Below, in pieces: positions 1-9,068 of a stretch of 64,000 nucleotides of DNA; positions within the stretch are counted from its first letter, which is position 1; every line of letters starts with the position of its first letter. Source of the DNA: RGIG6919 sp045531905 (GTDB lineage: Bacteria; Bacillota; Clostridia; Lachnospirales; Lachnospiraceae); contig JAZSEY010000023.1 in NCBI GenBank assembly GCA_045531905.1, positions 1-64,000 of the forward strand. The letters run 5' to 3'. A model generated the notes under the pieces. The model had not been told where the DNA came from and searched no databases. It saw nothing but the letters and a program-made list of their open reading frames with translations. The translations under genes and the position numbers were made by a program.

Positions 1-702
1 CATTTCCTTCTCTAACTGCTCATAATCCTCGTTAAAGAACTTAACGCCATCCTTTGTAAGCTCAACAATCTCTCTATTATCAATGTAATATACATTTCTT
101 GTATGCTCTAATATAGCAGGTACGTCTGATGCGATATAATTACCACTCTCAGATACACCTACAATCAACGGACTATCCTTGCGGACAGCATACACCACGC
201 CCGGTTTATCCTGGAACATAATACCAAGAGCATAAGACCCCTGTACACGGTGCATTACCTTTACAATCGTCTCTAATGGATTACCAGTATTATAATAATC
301 CAACATATGAGCAACAACCTCTGTATCCGTTTCGGATACAAATGTATATCCCCTGCCTTGCATTTTTTCCTTCAATGGCTGATAATTCTCGATGATACCA
401 TTATGTACCACTGCAATCGTCTTATCCTTATTGTAATGTGGGTGTGAATTCGGCACAGATGGTTCTCCATGGGTTGCCCATCTGGTATGACCGATTCCCT
501 GCACACCGGAAAGATTCTTCCCATCATTAGTAAGGTCACAAAGAGCCTCTAAACGCCCCTTTGCCTTCACTACCTCTATTGAATTTCCATCAAACACAGC
601 CACTCCTGCTGAGTCATATCCTCTGTACTCTAGCTTTGATAATCCTTTTAATAAAATTGGCGCTGCCTGTTCAGTACCGACGTATCCTACGATTCCACAC
701 AT
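1..702 (-). CDS. glmS: Glutamine--fructose-6-phosphate aminotransferase (isomerizing), 3' part outside window
   Basis: This is the N-terminal 234 codons of GlmS, which makes glucosamine-6-phosphate from fructose-6-phosphate and glutamine, the entry step to UDP-GlcNAc. The protein starts MCGIVGYVG, so Cys2, the N-terminal nucleophile of the class II glutaminase domain, is in place. The rest of that domain follows and the isomerase domains lie beyond the left edge. The start at 702 is preceded by AGGGAGG. It is the last visible gene of the leftward polysaccharide operon, 84 nt after the Gfo/Idh gene, which fits supply of amino-sugar precursor. That gap is too small for a glmS ribozyme and none is seen. 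Identity is firm; only its 3' half is unseen. Confidence 0.95.
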   Translation of the reverse strand, partial: MCGIVGYVGTEQAAPILLKGLSKLEYRGYDSAGVAVFDGNSIEVVKAKGRLEALCDLTNDGKNLSGVQGIGHTRWATHGEPSVPNSHPHYNKDKTIAVVHNGIIENYQPLKEKMQGRGYTFVSETDTEVVAHMLDYYNTGNPLETIVKVMHRVQGSYALGIMFQDKPGVVYAVRKDSPLIVGVSESGNYIASDVPAILEHTRNVYYIDNREIVELTKDGVKFFNEDYEQLEKEM

Positions 703-738
703 ATTATATACCTCCCTATCGGATAACCCTTAATAGCA

Positions 739-774
739 ATTTCGCATGTTCACCAAATTGTGGACATGCGAAAT
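739..774 (-). terminator. 15-bp stem-loop between the Gfo/Idh gene and glmS
   Basis: Positions 739-753 pair with 760-774 over 15 bp, with one G-T pair, around the loop CAAATT. No T-run follows on either strand, so this is not a standard terminator. It may attenuate read-through, stabilise the upstream mRNA end or mark an RNA processing site before glmS. Confidence 0.5.
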
Positions 775-786
775 CAGAATCCATAT

Positions 787-1836
787 TTAAATATTTGTCT
801 TAATTACTTCATTGATCTCTGCAGACTTGAAAGATGCCTCAACAATCTTCATCTGTCTTAAAATCTGCTCTGTAGTAACGTATGGTTGCTCCAATCCCTT
901 AGCAGCCTTTACAAGATTATCCCAGTACTCCAAAGTCATATCTTCCTCTTTTGGGATCTCCAATTTCTCCAAATGCTCAGGCTGCAATGGTGCCATAGTA
1001 CGGCTAGGTCCCAATACCTTCTGACCTACTACACTATCAAAGCCTTGAACCTCGCCCTTAATGCGAGCAACGCCTCCAACTTCACCTGAGAAATCATCCA
1101 ACTTCATAGTTCCTCTGTCACCAAATACAAACCATCTTGGAAGTTTTTGTAAAGCAAATGTACCAACAGATACTTTGCCACATACGCCATTGCTAAACAT
1201 CATGGTAATTTCAAAGAAATCATCTACAGCCGGAGTCAATACACTCAGAATGCGAGCATGTACACTAGTTACAGTCTCACCCTTATATAACTGCAATAAC
1301 TGGTCAATTAAGTGCACTCCCCAGTCATATAACATACCACCGCCAGATTCTGGATCAGCACGCCAGCCAAAGCATACGCCTCGCTCACCCAATACTCTTG
1401 ACTCGATTGTGGTAACTTTACCAATCTGTCCACTATTTACAACATCACAAACAGCTCTATAATCTGGGTCAAATCTTCTCTGCTGGTGAACAGTAAAGAA
1501 CTTACCTGTTTCATCAGCACACTTCATAATATTCTCTAATTCAAGCACAGACATAGTAGCAGGCTTCTCACACATAACATTCTTACCAGCACGCATAGCT
1601 GCAATTGCATACTTTTCATGCCACTGATTTGGTGTAGCGATTACAACCAAATCAATATCTGACTGCAAGAACTCTTCCAGTGTATGATATGTTTCCATAC
1701 CCTCAGTTGCTGCTTCCTTTAACTTCTCATCATCAGTATCGAAAGCGCTGATAACCTTAACATCTTCAAAGTGCTTTGTCTTTTCCAAATGGAAATGACC
1801 CATATATCCAAAACCGATAATTCCTACTTTTACCAT
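787..1836 (-). CDS. Gfo/Idh/MocA-family NAD(P)-dependent sugar dehydrogenase
   Basis: A 349-aa oxidoreductase. The Rossmann motif GFGYMG is at residues 8-13, the family EKP motif at 90-92 and a catalytic-type segment DWGVHLID near 171-178. Such enzymes oxidise or reduce a ring carbon, often C3, of a nucleotide sugar or a free polyol. I chose the ATG at 1836 because GGAGGA lies directly upstream; a start six codons earlier has no such site. It sits with an acetyltransferase and a DegT aminotransferase, the set that in WbpB/E/D-type pathways makes a 3-acetamido sugar, though its sequence is not close to WbpB as I recall it. Substrate unknown; a general Gfo/Idh call is safe. Confidence 0.85.
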   Translation of the reverse strand: MVKVGIIGFGYMGHFHLEKTKHFEDVKVISAFDTDDEKLKEAATEGMETYHTLEEFLQSDIDLVVIATPNQWHEKYAIAAMRAGKNVMCEKPATMSVLELENIMKCADETGKFFTVHQQRRFDPDYRAVCDVVNSGQIGKVTTIESRVLGERGVCFGWRADPESGGGMLYDWGVHLIDQLLQLYKGETVTSVHARILSVLTPAVDDFFEITMMFSNGVCGKVSVGTFALQKLPRWFVFGDRGTMKLDDFSGEVGGVARIKGEVQGFDSVVGQKVLGPSRTMAPLQPEHLEKLEIPKEEDMTLEYWDNLVKAAKGLEQPYVTTEQILRQMKIVEASFKSAEINEVIKTNI

Positions 1837-1887
1837 AATTTCCTCCATTGTCAATTACAACTATCATTTCTCAATTGTTCCAACAAT

Positions 1888-2424
1888 TTAGTTTAACTCA
1901 TTATATTGTATTTGACAAGTCTTACAAACAAAATTGTCATCCAACTTACAACCACACTTACATACCCAGCCAATCTGTTTAGCCGGATTTCCCACCATTA
2001 ATGCATGTGCTGGTACATCCTTGGTAATTACACTTCCAGAACCTACCATAGCATACTCACCTACAGTATTGCCACACACAACTGTAACATTGGCACCTAA
2101 AGAAGCACCTTTCTTTATCAATGTATTGGTGATTTTCCAATCTACATTAAAAGCTCTTGGGTAAAAATCATTTGTAAATGTCATAGATGGTCCTAAAAAT
2201 ACATCATCTTCAACTACCACACCATGATATACATTTACATTATTCTGAACTTTTACTCCATTGCCAATCTTAACATGTGCATCAATATATACATTTTTAC
2301 TAATGATGCAGTTTTCACCAATTTCACAATCTTCTCTAACCTGTGCCAAATTCCAAATCTTTGTACCATCACCGATTTTTGCCTGCTCTGACACCTCGGC
2401 TGTTGGATGAATAAATACTCCCAT
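1888..2424 (-). CDS. Left-handed beta-helix N-acetyltransferase, WbpD/WlbB-like
   Basis: A 178-aa hexapeptide-repeat acyltransferase with many [I/V]-G-x-x-x-x turns from residue 8 to 150, of the type that acetylates the amino group of UDP-3-amino sugars with acetyl-CoA. The C-terminal 30 residues hold a CKCGC...CKTC pattern, a possible small zinc knuckle seen in this subfamily. It lies 10 nt downstream of the DegT aminotransferase gene, so it probably acetylates that enzyme's product. Trimeric, cytoplasmic by family. An O-acetyltransferase role is less likely given the neighbour. Confidence 0.8.
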   Translation of the reverse strand: MGVFIHPTAEVSEQAKIGDGTKIWNLAQVREDCEIGENCIISKNVYIDAHVKIGNGVKVQNNVNVYHGVVVEDDVFLGPSMTFTNDFYPRAFNVDWKITNTLIKKGASLGANVTVVCGNTVGEYAMVGSGSVITKDVPAHALMVGNPAKQIGWVCKCGCKLDDNFVCKTCQIQYNELN

Positions 2425-2434
2425 AATTTATCTC

Positions 2435-3625
2435 CTATTTGTAAAACGCTTTCACTGATTCCACAATATACTCTAACTCTTCCTGTGTTAATTCAGGGAA
2501 AATTGGCAAGCATACTGTCTGCTTTGTAATCTTCTCAGCAACTGGCAAGTCACCTTCTTTATAACCTAAATATGCAAACGCCTTCTGCAAATGCAAAGGT
2601 ACTGGATAAAACGCTGCACTTCCCACTTCCTTAGATGCCAAGAAATTACCCATTTCATCCTTATCATCACATCTAAAAGCGTATTGATGCCAAACCACCT
2701 TCACATCATCAGCTACCTTAGGCACTGCAATTTTGCTACATTCAGCCAATTCACGGTTATAGAAAGCTGCAATGTCAGTTCTTCTTTGATTGAAATCATC
2801 TAAATAATCCAATTTAATATCTAACACTCTTGCCTGAATCGCATCCAAACGAGAATTATATGCAATCAAATAATTGTAGTACTTATATGGATTATATAAA
2901 CCATCAACGGAAGCACTTCCTGCTAATTCATCCTCAATACCATCCAGATAAAATCTTGCCTTCGCACCATTCTGTGCACTACCATGCTCTCTCAAAGCAC
3001 GACAGATTACTGCAACTTTATCATCATTTGTAGTAATCATACCACCATCGCCAAAGGCTCCAAGATTCTTTGTTGGGAAGAAAGAGAAGCAACCTGCATC
3101 ACCAATAGAACCAATCATTTTTCCCTTGTAGGCTGCTCCCACTGCCTGACAAGCATCCTCTACGACAACTAGATTGTGTTTGTCTGCAATTGCCTGAATC
3201 GCATCCATATCTGCCGGTTGACCAAAAATATGTACCGGCATAATTGCCTTTGTTTTATCTGTAATCTTTTCTTCAATCTTTGTTGGGTCAATATTGTATG
3301 TCTCTTCATCAACATCAACAAACACAGGTACTGCTCCAACCATAGCAATGGTCTCTGCAGTTGCAAAGAAAGTAAATGGAGTGGTAATAACTTCATCGCC
3401 CTCTTTAATACCTAATGCCTTCAGGGAAATAACCAATGCATCTGTACCACTGTTTACTGCAATGGCATGCTTTACGCCAAGATACTTTGCAAATTTTTCC
3501 TCAAAATCTACTACAGCCTTTCCACCAATGTAAGCACCACTTCTCATCTGCTCACACACAGCCTGTTCTACTTTCTCCTGAATTAATTTGTACTGTCTTG
3601 TCAAATCAAGGATATTCACCTTCAT
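2435..3625 (-). CDS. DegT/DnrJ/EryC1-family PLP sugar aminotransferase (set B)
   Basis: A 396-aa aminotransferase that would transfer an amino group, usually from glutamate, to a keto nucleotide sugar. The PLP lysine is K186 in FFPTKNLGAFGDGG and the PLP-ring aspartate is D157 in VEDACQ. A TTG start at 3631 is in frame, but GGAGG is nine nt before the ATG at 3625 and only three before the TTG, so ATG is preferred. It resembles WbpE/WlbC-type C3 aminotransferases and is followed by the WbpD-like acetyltransferase and a Gfo/Idh dehydrogenase, together a plausible oxidise-aminate-acetylate route. Exact sugar unknown. Confidence 0.85.
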   Translation of the reverse strand: MKVNILDLTRQYKLIQEKVEQAVCEQMRSGAYIGGKAVVDFEEKFAKYLGVKHAIAVNSGTDALVISLKALGIKEGDEVITTPFTFFATAETIAMVGAVPVFVDVDEETYNIDPTKIEEKITDKTKAIMPVHIFGQPADMDAIQAIADKHNLVVVEDACQAVGAAYKGKMIGSIGDAGCFSFFPTKNLGAFGDGGMITTNDDKVAVICRALREHGSAQNGAKARFYLDGIEDELAGSASVDGLYNPYKYYNYLIAYNSRLDAIQARVLDIKLDYLDDFNQRRTDIAAFYNRELAECSKIAVPKVADDVKVVWHQYAFRCDDKDEMGNFLASKEVGSAAFYPVPLHLQKAFAYLGYKEGDLPVAEKITKQTVCLPIFPELTQEELEYIVESVKAFYK

Positions 3626-3631
3626 ATACAA

Positions 3632-3973
3632 TTACCTCCCTAAACTAAATATAATAACACCAATTACAATGATGATATTTCCTAAAATCTTTTTCTTTGT
3701 CAGTTTTTCTCCCAACAACACTTTACTTAAGACCATAATATATAAATATGTCAGTGACTCTAATACAGCAGCATATTTAAATGGCATACCTTTCAAGGCA
3801 ACGATAGTAAGCACCATACACAAAGCGGTAATCGCATAACCACCAATTACATATGGATTTAGGTATTCTTTAATCACAGAGTCTTTTTCTTTTTGGGCAC
3901 TCTTTTTCAATAATATCTGTGAAAATGATGATAGCATACCAGAAAACAAAGCAATCAAATAATATTTAATCAT
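3632..3973 (-). CDS. EmrE/EamA-like four-helix membrane protein, flippase subunit (ArnF-like)
   Basis: A 113-aa protein with four hydrophobic helices, starting MIKYYLIALFSGM. The start at 3973 overlaps the stop of the preceding four-helix gene by 8 nt (ATGATTAA), so the pair is probably co-translated. Two adjacent small SMR-like proteins next to a polyprenyl-phosphate glycosyltransferase recall ArnE/ArnF, which flip undecaprenyl-phosphate-aminoarabinose. I infer that it forms a heterodimer with its neighbour and moves a lipid-linked single sugar across the membrane. A generic multidrug-transporter annotation would be misleading here. Confidence 0.7.
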   Translation of the reverse strand: MIKYYLIALFSGMLSSFSQILLKKSAQKEKDSVIKEYLNPYVIGGYAITALCMVLTIVALKGMPFKYAAVLESLTYLYIMVLSKVLLGEKLTKKKILGNIIIVIGVIIFSLGR

Positions 3974-4316
3974 CAGACGACACCATCCATATTCCAAAAA
4001 TAATAATACCTGCGCCCAAGATATTACCAAACGAAATTGTTTCACCAAACAATATCACTGACCATATTAAATTCAATATCACCACTATGCCCTTACTTGC
4101 CATAGCAGTCACAAGTGAAAACTTCTTCAATACCTGTTGCCAAATAATAGCATATACACCCAAGCACACAAACTCTAATCCAAAGAATACTAGCACCTTT
4201 ATCATGGTAGGCTGTGTCGCCGCTAACTTTGCACAGATACTTGAACCTGAATAAATCAAAAATGCACCATATAATAATGCATATTTTTTAATATTCTCTA
4301 CTGACACAACATTCAC
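3966..4316 (-). CDS. EmrE/EamA-like four-helix membrane protein, flippase subunit (ArnE-like)
   Basis: A 116-aa, four-helix membrane protein and partner of the next gene. The visible pattern includes a conserved-type GETISFGNILGAGIIIFG segment in the last helix. The start is a GTG six nt after the stop of the GT2 gene, with GGAGA almost touching it. A GTG three codons later (4307) has better spacing and may be the true start. Its position directly after the polyprenyl-phosphate sugar synthase and before its own paralogue supports a role in flipping the lipid-linked sugar. Confidence 0.7.
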   Translation of the reverse strand: MNVVSVENIKKYALLYGAFLIYSGSSICAKLAATQPTMIKVLVFFGLEFVCLGVYAIIWQQVLKKFSLVTAMASKGIVVILNLIWSVILFGETISFGNILGAGIIIFGIWMVSSDD

Positions 4317-4322
4317 TCTCCA

Positions 4323-5273
4323 CTACTTCAATTCTTCTACACTAGAAACCAAGAACACTGGTCTCTTTCTAGCAGCATCATAGGTTCTCCACAGATACTC
4401 AGCAATAATTCCTAATGAAATATTCGTAATGCCAAATCCCAATGCCATAATGCTTGCTAATGTAGAATACCCAATCGGAACATCCGGATTCATTATCTTA
4501 TTCACAATAGTTGCAATTCCAATAATAACACCAATTACAAACATACAAATTCCAATGATACTCACTAAACGAATTGGCATAAATGAAAACGCTACAAAGG
4601 AATCAATGAATAATTTAATCTTCTTTGCGAGAGTCCATTTTGAGACACCTGTTAATCGTTCATTAAAATCAAGTGAAATAGTACAATTCTTAAATCCAGC
4701 ATCCATAATTTGCAACATGATTGATGAGTTAGATTCCACATTATCATTTAAATAATCAATAATTTTTCGGTTGAATACAATAGTACTAATACCACCAGAG
4801 GAATAATTTGAAACAGCGTATTTTTGCATTAATTTGGAATAAATCTTTGAAAAACTTCTATTTGCTTTCGATACCTTTACACTTTTCTTCTCAACATAGA
4901 CCGCATCGTATCCTTCTTGTAGTTTTTCATAGGACAATTGCAAAAATTCCTTTGGCTCTTGCAAATCGCTACCCATCCATGTACATGCATCATAACTAGC
5001 ATGATTCACACCTGACCTAATAGCGGCATGCGAACCGTAGTTTTTAGATAATTGCACAATCTTAGCCGAACTAACATACTCAAATTTATATTCTTTTAAA
5101 ATCTTCACTGATTGATCTGTAGATCCATCATCAACAAAAATTACCTCTAATGGAAATGTCAATTCATTTGCATATTGTTCCAAAGCCTTACAACAAAGCA
5201 AGATGCCATCCTCTTCATTTAAGAAAGGCACTATTATTGACAACCCATTTTTTCCATCATTTGTACTACTCAT
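4323..5273 (-). CDS. GT2 polyprenyl-phosphate glycosyltransferase (GtrB/ArnC/CsbB type)
   Basis: A 316-aa protein with an N-terminal GT-A catalytic domain (VDDGS at 47-51, GSDLQEP at 101-107) and two C-terminal helices near residues 225-290, the layout of DPM1/GtrB/ArnC enzymes. These load a sugar from a nucleotide donor onto undecaprenyl phosphate at the inner face of the membrane. The ATG at 5273 overlaps the upstream stop by 8 nt (ATGAGTAG); a TTG three codons earlier is possible. With the two four-helix proteins and the YfhO-like GT-C enzyme at 9069-11402 it makes a complete synthase-flippase-transferase set for adding side sugars outside the cell. Confidence 0.85.
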   Translation of the reverse strand: MSSTNDGKNGLSIIVPFLNEEDGILLCCKALEQYANELTFPLEVIFVDDGSTDQSVKILKEYKFEYVSSAKIVQLSKNYGSHAAIRSGVNHASYDACTWMGSDLQEPKEFLQLSYEKLQEGYDAVYVEKKSVKVSKANRSFSKIYSKLMQKYAVSNYSSGGISTIVFNRKIIDYLNDNVESNSSIMLQIMDAGFKNCTISLDFNERLTGVSKWTLAKKIKLFIDSFVAFSFMPIRLVSIIGICMFVIGVIIGIATIVNKIMNPDVPIGYSTLASIMALGFGITNISLGIIAEYLWRTYDAARKRPVFLVSSVEELK

Positions 5274-5826
5274 TATACTCAAACCGTACCCCTTCTTCTT
5301 CCAAAATTACCCTTCCAATAACCTTGGCAGGCACTCCTGCAACAATGCTATAATCTGGAACGTCTTTATTAACAAAACTATGAGCGCCTATCACACAATG
5401 TTTTCCTATTTTTACATTACACCCTATCATAGACATCGTCCCGATAACAGAATAGTCTCCAATTGTTACCGGACCTTTATCAAACGGCACTTTACCACCA
5501 GATACATAATATTTGGTAGAATCATGGGTGTAAATCATAACTCCTGCATCAATGCTGACAAAATTACCAATGATAAGTTCTGCTGTACTTCCTTCTAACA
5601 AAGTATATGGTCCAACCCAAACATGATCTCCAATTTTTACATCTCCCATTACAACACTTGTATCGTAGATAGAAGAATTTTCACCACACTTTAAATCTTT
5701 TGCTTTATCAAATCGATTATAAATCAATTCTCCACTTGGTAAAACACGGTTATACTGTTGTTTCATAGCTTCCCTTTTCAGAAGCATATACTTTTCAAAT
5801 TCGTCACCAAAATTGAACGTATCCAT
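5266..5826 (-). CDS. Left-handed beta-helix acetyltransferase (set A)
   Basis: A 186-aa acetyltransferase. Residues 1-50 are helical; hexapeptide repeats run from about 50 to 170, ending with the common GVPAKVIG motif. AGGAGA precedes the ATG at 5826. It lies just after a nucleotide-sugar dehydratase and an aminotransferase, so N-acetylation of a 4-amino-4,6-dideoxy sugar is the best guess. O-acetylation of a finished sugar cannot be excluded. Cytoplasmic, trimeric by family. Confidence 0.78.
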   Translation of the reverse strand: MDTFNFGDEFEKYMLLKREAMKQQYNRVLPSGELIYNRFDKAKDLKCGENSSIYDTSVVMGDVKIGDHVWVGPYTLLEGSTAELIIGNFVSIDAGVMIYTHDSTKYYVSGGKVPFDKGPVTIGDYSVIGTMSMIGCNVKIGKHCVIGAHSFVNKDVPDYSIVAGVPAKVIGRVILEEEGVRFEYNE

Positions 5827-5836
5827 ATATTATCTC

Positions 5837-6799
5837 CTATTTGGCTTGCATATACCAATCCAAAGTCATTTTAATTCCTTCTTTAAAGTCAATCTCTGGC
5901 TCAAATCCTAAAAGCTCCTTTGCCCTCTTAGAATCTGCACACAGGTTTCTCACATCACTGGTTCTTGCAGGACGGTGCTCCCATTCACCGGTATAATTCA
6001 TGTAGTCACAGATGCCCTGTAACAACGAATTAATTGAAATATCTTTTCCAGAACCAAGATTGATAATCTTACCACGAGACTCTTCTTTTTCGTATGCAGC
6101 AATCAAACCTCTAACAGTATCTGTAACATAGATAAAGTCTCTTGTCTGTTCGCCATCACCTTCCACCATTGGCATACCGCCTTCTTTAATACGTCTTGCT
6201 GTAGCAGGAATAATAGCAGCCAAAGAGCCTTCTGCATTCTGTCTAGGACCATAATTATTAAATGGTCTCACGATAGAAATGTCTAAACCTAATACCTTGT
6301 AGAAACTGTGTACCATTAAATCCGCTGCTGCCTTACCTGCTGCATAAGGTGTAGTAGGGTCCGTTGGATGGTTTTCATCCATTGGAGAATATTGAGCTGT
6401 TCCATATGCCTCAGATGATGAGGTATGAATTAATGTCTTATACGCACCAACCTTTAATAATTCAAGCAATGTATTGGCAATCTCAACATTTACCATATAC
6501 GCATCAAACGGATTGAAGAAAGAATAATTCAGAGCGATTGTTGCCATGTTAAATACAACTTCAATCTCTTCCTTTTCCATAATTGCCTGTAGCACACCAA
6601 AGTTTCTTGCATCATCTCTATATAATACAAAGTTATCATGTTTTAGTGCTTCTTCAAGATTCTCCATCTTTCCTAAAAAGAAATTATCTACACAAACTAC
6701 CTTTGCAGCGCCTCTCTCTAATAAACCATCACACAAGTGACTTCCGATAAATCCGGCACCACCGGTAACTAATACATTTTTATTCTTAATTGTTGCCAT
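5837..6799 (-). CDS. Extended-SDR nucleotide-sugar 4,6-dehydratase/epimerase
   Basis: A 320-aa extended short-chain dehydrogenase. The NAD(H) motif TGGAGFIG is at 12-19, SSSEAYG at 127-133 and the catalytic pair Y152/K156 in YAAGK. A glutamate after the serine triad (E130) is typical of 4,6-dehydratases and UXS-type enzymes more than of plain epimerases. It would convert an NDP-sugar to its 4-keto form, the substrate for the aminotransferase encoded immediately upstream. The donor nucleotide cannot be read from the sequence. LegB-like and GDP-mannose-dehydratase-like names are both possible. Confidence 0.8.
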   Translation of the reverse strand: MATIKNKNVLVTGGAGFIGSHLCDGLLERGAAKVVCVDNFFLGKMENLEEALKHDNFVLYRDDARNFGVLQAIMEKEEIEVVFNMATIALNYSFFNPFDAYMVNVEIANTLLELLKVGAYKTLIHTSSSEAYGTAQYSPMDENHPTDPTTPYAAGKAAADLMVHSFYKVLGLDISIVRPFNNYGPRQNAEGSLAAIIPATARRIKEGGMPMVEGDGEQTRDFIYVTDTVRGLIAAYEKEESRGKIINLGSGKDISINSLLQGICDYMNYTGEWEHRPARTSDVRNLCADSKRAKELLGFEPEIDFKEGIKMTLDWYMQAK

Positions 6800-6813
6800 A
6801 GTTCTCTCCCTTT

Positions 6814-8037
6814 CTATTTGTTATCAAGCATTTCACGAATCTTTTGAACCACATAATCCTGGTCCTCATCTGTCATCTGAATGTAAAGTGGTAACGTAAT
6901 TGATAGATGATCACAGGCATATGCATTTGGAATATCCTCTGGCTTATAACCAAAACGATTCTTATAATAACCTAGCATGTGAACTGCATGCGTTCCCTGA
7001 CGTGTTGCAATTCCGATATCTTCAAGTTTTTGCAGCAATGTGTTTCTATACTCTCCACCTTCTGCCACAGAAGAAATACCAAGTTTTTCGATGTTCAGCA
7101 TACATACATATGACTGATAGGTATGATAATATCCCTCTGGAACTGTAGGTGTAATCAATTCAGGTAAAAATTCCTGGATCAAAGCATCATATCTCTGAGC
7201 TTTTTTGCGTTTTTCTTCGATAATATAATCAAACTTCTCAGCTTGTGCTAATCCAACTGCACCCTGAATATCAGTCATTCTATAATTGTAACCAGCCTCA
7301 TTAAATTCCGGAAGCAAAAATCCTTTTCCCTGATGACGTGCATCGGCAGAAACAGTACTACCATGTGTTCTCAGTTCTTTCATGCGCTTAGCCAAATCAG
7401 CATCATTCGTTAATACCATTCCACCTTCTCCAGTAGTGATAGACTTACGTGGATGGAAACTGATACAAGAAGGATTACCAAATGCACCTTCATGAACCTC
7501 ACCAATCTTAGCTCCTAGAGCACATGCTGCATCCTCTACGACCTTTAAATTGTATTGTTTTGCAAGTTCATTTACTTTATGAATATCACAACACAAGCCA
7601 AATTCATGTACCGGTACAATTCCCCAAAGCACATTACCTGTCTCTCTATTTACTAACTTGCCATCTTTTTCTACATAATCCTTTTCAATCTTTTCACGAA
7701 CCTTGTCCACATCAATATTAAAGGTTTCCTGATGAATATCCACTAGGATAGGGGTGGCTCCTGTTTGAACAATTGCATTTGCAGTAGCAACAAAGGTAAA
7801 AGATGGTGCAATTGCATCCATGCCCTCACCAAGTCCCATGGCAACCATCACAAGGTGTAATGCGGTCGTACATGATGTTACCGCTACTCCATGTGCAACT
7901 TGTTCATGTTCTGCTATTTTTTCTTCAAACTTAGCAACTGTTGGACCCTGTGCTACCCAACCAGATGCCAAAACCTTTTCAACTTCCTTCAACTCATTTT
8001 CCGTAAAATACGGAATCGTAACTGGTATCTTTCTCAT
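6814..8037 (-). CDS. DegT/DnrJ/EryC1-family PLP sugar aminotransferase (set A)
   Basis: A 407-aa aminotransferase with PLP lysine K200 (HPRKSITTGEGG) and D171 (VVEDAACALG). It is about ten residues longer than the set B enzyme and diverges in the loop around residues 120-140. I prefer the ATG at 8037, nine nt after AGGAG; the one at 8043 is only three nt away. It lies between a Gfo/Idh dehydrogenase and the 4,6-dehydratase, which suggests amination of a 4-keto-6-deoxy intermediate. The product could be a bacillosamine-like or 4-amino-4,6-dideoxyhexose nucleotide. Confidence 0.83.
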   Translation of the reverse strand: MRKIPVTIPYFTENELKEVEKVLASGWVAQGPTVAKFEEKIAEHEQVAHGVAVTSCTTALHLVMVAMGLGEGMDAIAPSFTFVATANAIVQTGATPILVDIHQETFNIDVDKVREKIEKDYVEKDGKLVNRETGNVLWGIVPVHEFGLCCDIHKVNELAKQYNLKVVEDAACALGAKIGEVHEGAFGNPSCISFHPRKSITTGEGGMVLTNDADLAKRMKELRTHGSTVSADARHQGKGFLLPEFNEAGYNYRMTDIQGAVGLAQAEKFDYIIEEKRKKAQRYDALIQEFLPELITPTVPEGYYHTYQSYVCMLNIEKLGISSVAEGGEYRNTLLQKLEDIGIATRQGTHAVHMLGYYKNRFGYKPEDIPNAYACDHLSITLPLYIQMTDEDQDYVVQKIREMLDNK

Positions 8038-8052
8038 GTCCATATTCTCCTC

Positions 8053-9033
8053 TTATGAAATCATTTCTTTCTGAGCCCACTCCAATACCTTCATTACTCG
8101 CAATGATGGTTCTGGACCAGACAAAGATTGTTGACCTGTCTGAACACAATTTTCAAAGAATTCTAAACTATTCTGCAGTGAATCCTCGAACTCGATATTC
8201 GGAATATAAATGTCACCTCTACGATTTAAAAAGGCATAATCCGCATACTCCTTAGCAGGGATTACGTCAATTCCACAATCATATATTTTTACTTTTTCTG
8301 CACTCATATCATCGAATATGACCATCTTCTTTGTGCCGGCAATCACAGTCTGACGTACCTTTAACGGCGATACCCAGCTTGACTTTAAGTGTGCAATGAA
8401 GCCATCATACTTCATAGTCAAATATGTTAACGTCTCCTGCTGACCAAACGGAGTTTCACCAAAAGCCGAAAGTTTAATCGGCTCTTTACCTCCTGATAGC
8501 CAATCGATAACTGCCACATCATGAACTGCCAAATCCATCAGTGCATTTACATCCTTACGAATTGGTCCCAAATTTAACTTTTCGACATCAAAATAGATTA
8601 AATCGCCCAAATCGCCTGCATCATACATTTCCTTGATATATCTGTAATAAGGGTTGTACAACATGATATGGTCGCAATGAAGAATAACATTCATTTCCTT
8701 TGCACGCTCCATCAGCTTGATAGAACGCTCAACTGTGGTCGCCAATGGTTTTTCCATGAAAACATGCTTACCCATTGCCATTGCCTTCATACCAATATCA
8801 AAGGTATTTACAGTCTGAGTTGCAATTACAAATGCATCTACAGTGGGATCATCTAAATAATTCTCATAATTATCACTGATTTCGACAGAATCAGGCAATT
8901 CTCTTCTCGCCTTCGCCGCTCTGTCCGGCAAAATCTCACACAAAGCCTTAAACTCAAACTTTGAAGATGCCACTAATTTTTTTGAGATATTAGCTCCCCA
9001 ATATCCGTATCCTACTTGTACTACTCGTAACAT
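8053..9033 (-). CDS. Gfo/Idh/MocA-family dehydrogenase, possible UDP-GlcNAc 3-dehydrogenase type
   Basis: A 326-aa oxidoreductase with GYGYWG at 8-13, EKP at 94-96 and DLAVHDVAVIDWL at 167-179. The His in that last segment is the usual catalytic residue of Gfo/Idh enzymes. The wording of the motif resembles nucleotide-sugar 3-dehydrogenases (GnnA-like). AGGAGG sits before the ATG. It is the second Gfo/Idh gene in this locus and only distantly like the one at 787-1836, so the two probably act on different sugars or different steps. Confidence 0.8.
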   Translation of the reverse strand: MLRVVQVGYGYWGANISKKLVASSKFEFKALCEILPDRAAKARRELPDSVEISDNYENYLDDPTVDAFVIATQTVNTFDIGMKAMAMGKHVFMEKPLATTVERSIKLMERAKEMNVILHCDHIMLYNPYYRYIKEMYDAGDLGDLIYFDVEKLNLGPIRKDVNALMDLAVHDVAVIDWLSGGKEPIKLSAFGETPFGQQETLTYLTMKYDGFIAHLKSSWVSPLKVRQTVIAGTKKMVIFDDMSAEKVKIYDCGIDVIPAKEYADYAFLNRRGDIYIPNIEFEDSLQNSLEFFENCVQTGQQSLSGPEPSLRVMKVLEWAQKEMIS

Positions 9034-9068
9034 ATCTATTCCTCCTGTTGTCTATATTGATGCACTCT

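Noticed and set aside
703..786. A glmS ribozyme upstream of glmS
   Set aside because: The gap is only 84 nt, holds a simple 15-bp hairpin and lacks the ribozyme core; the known ribozyme needs about 150 nt or more.
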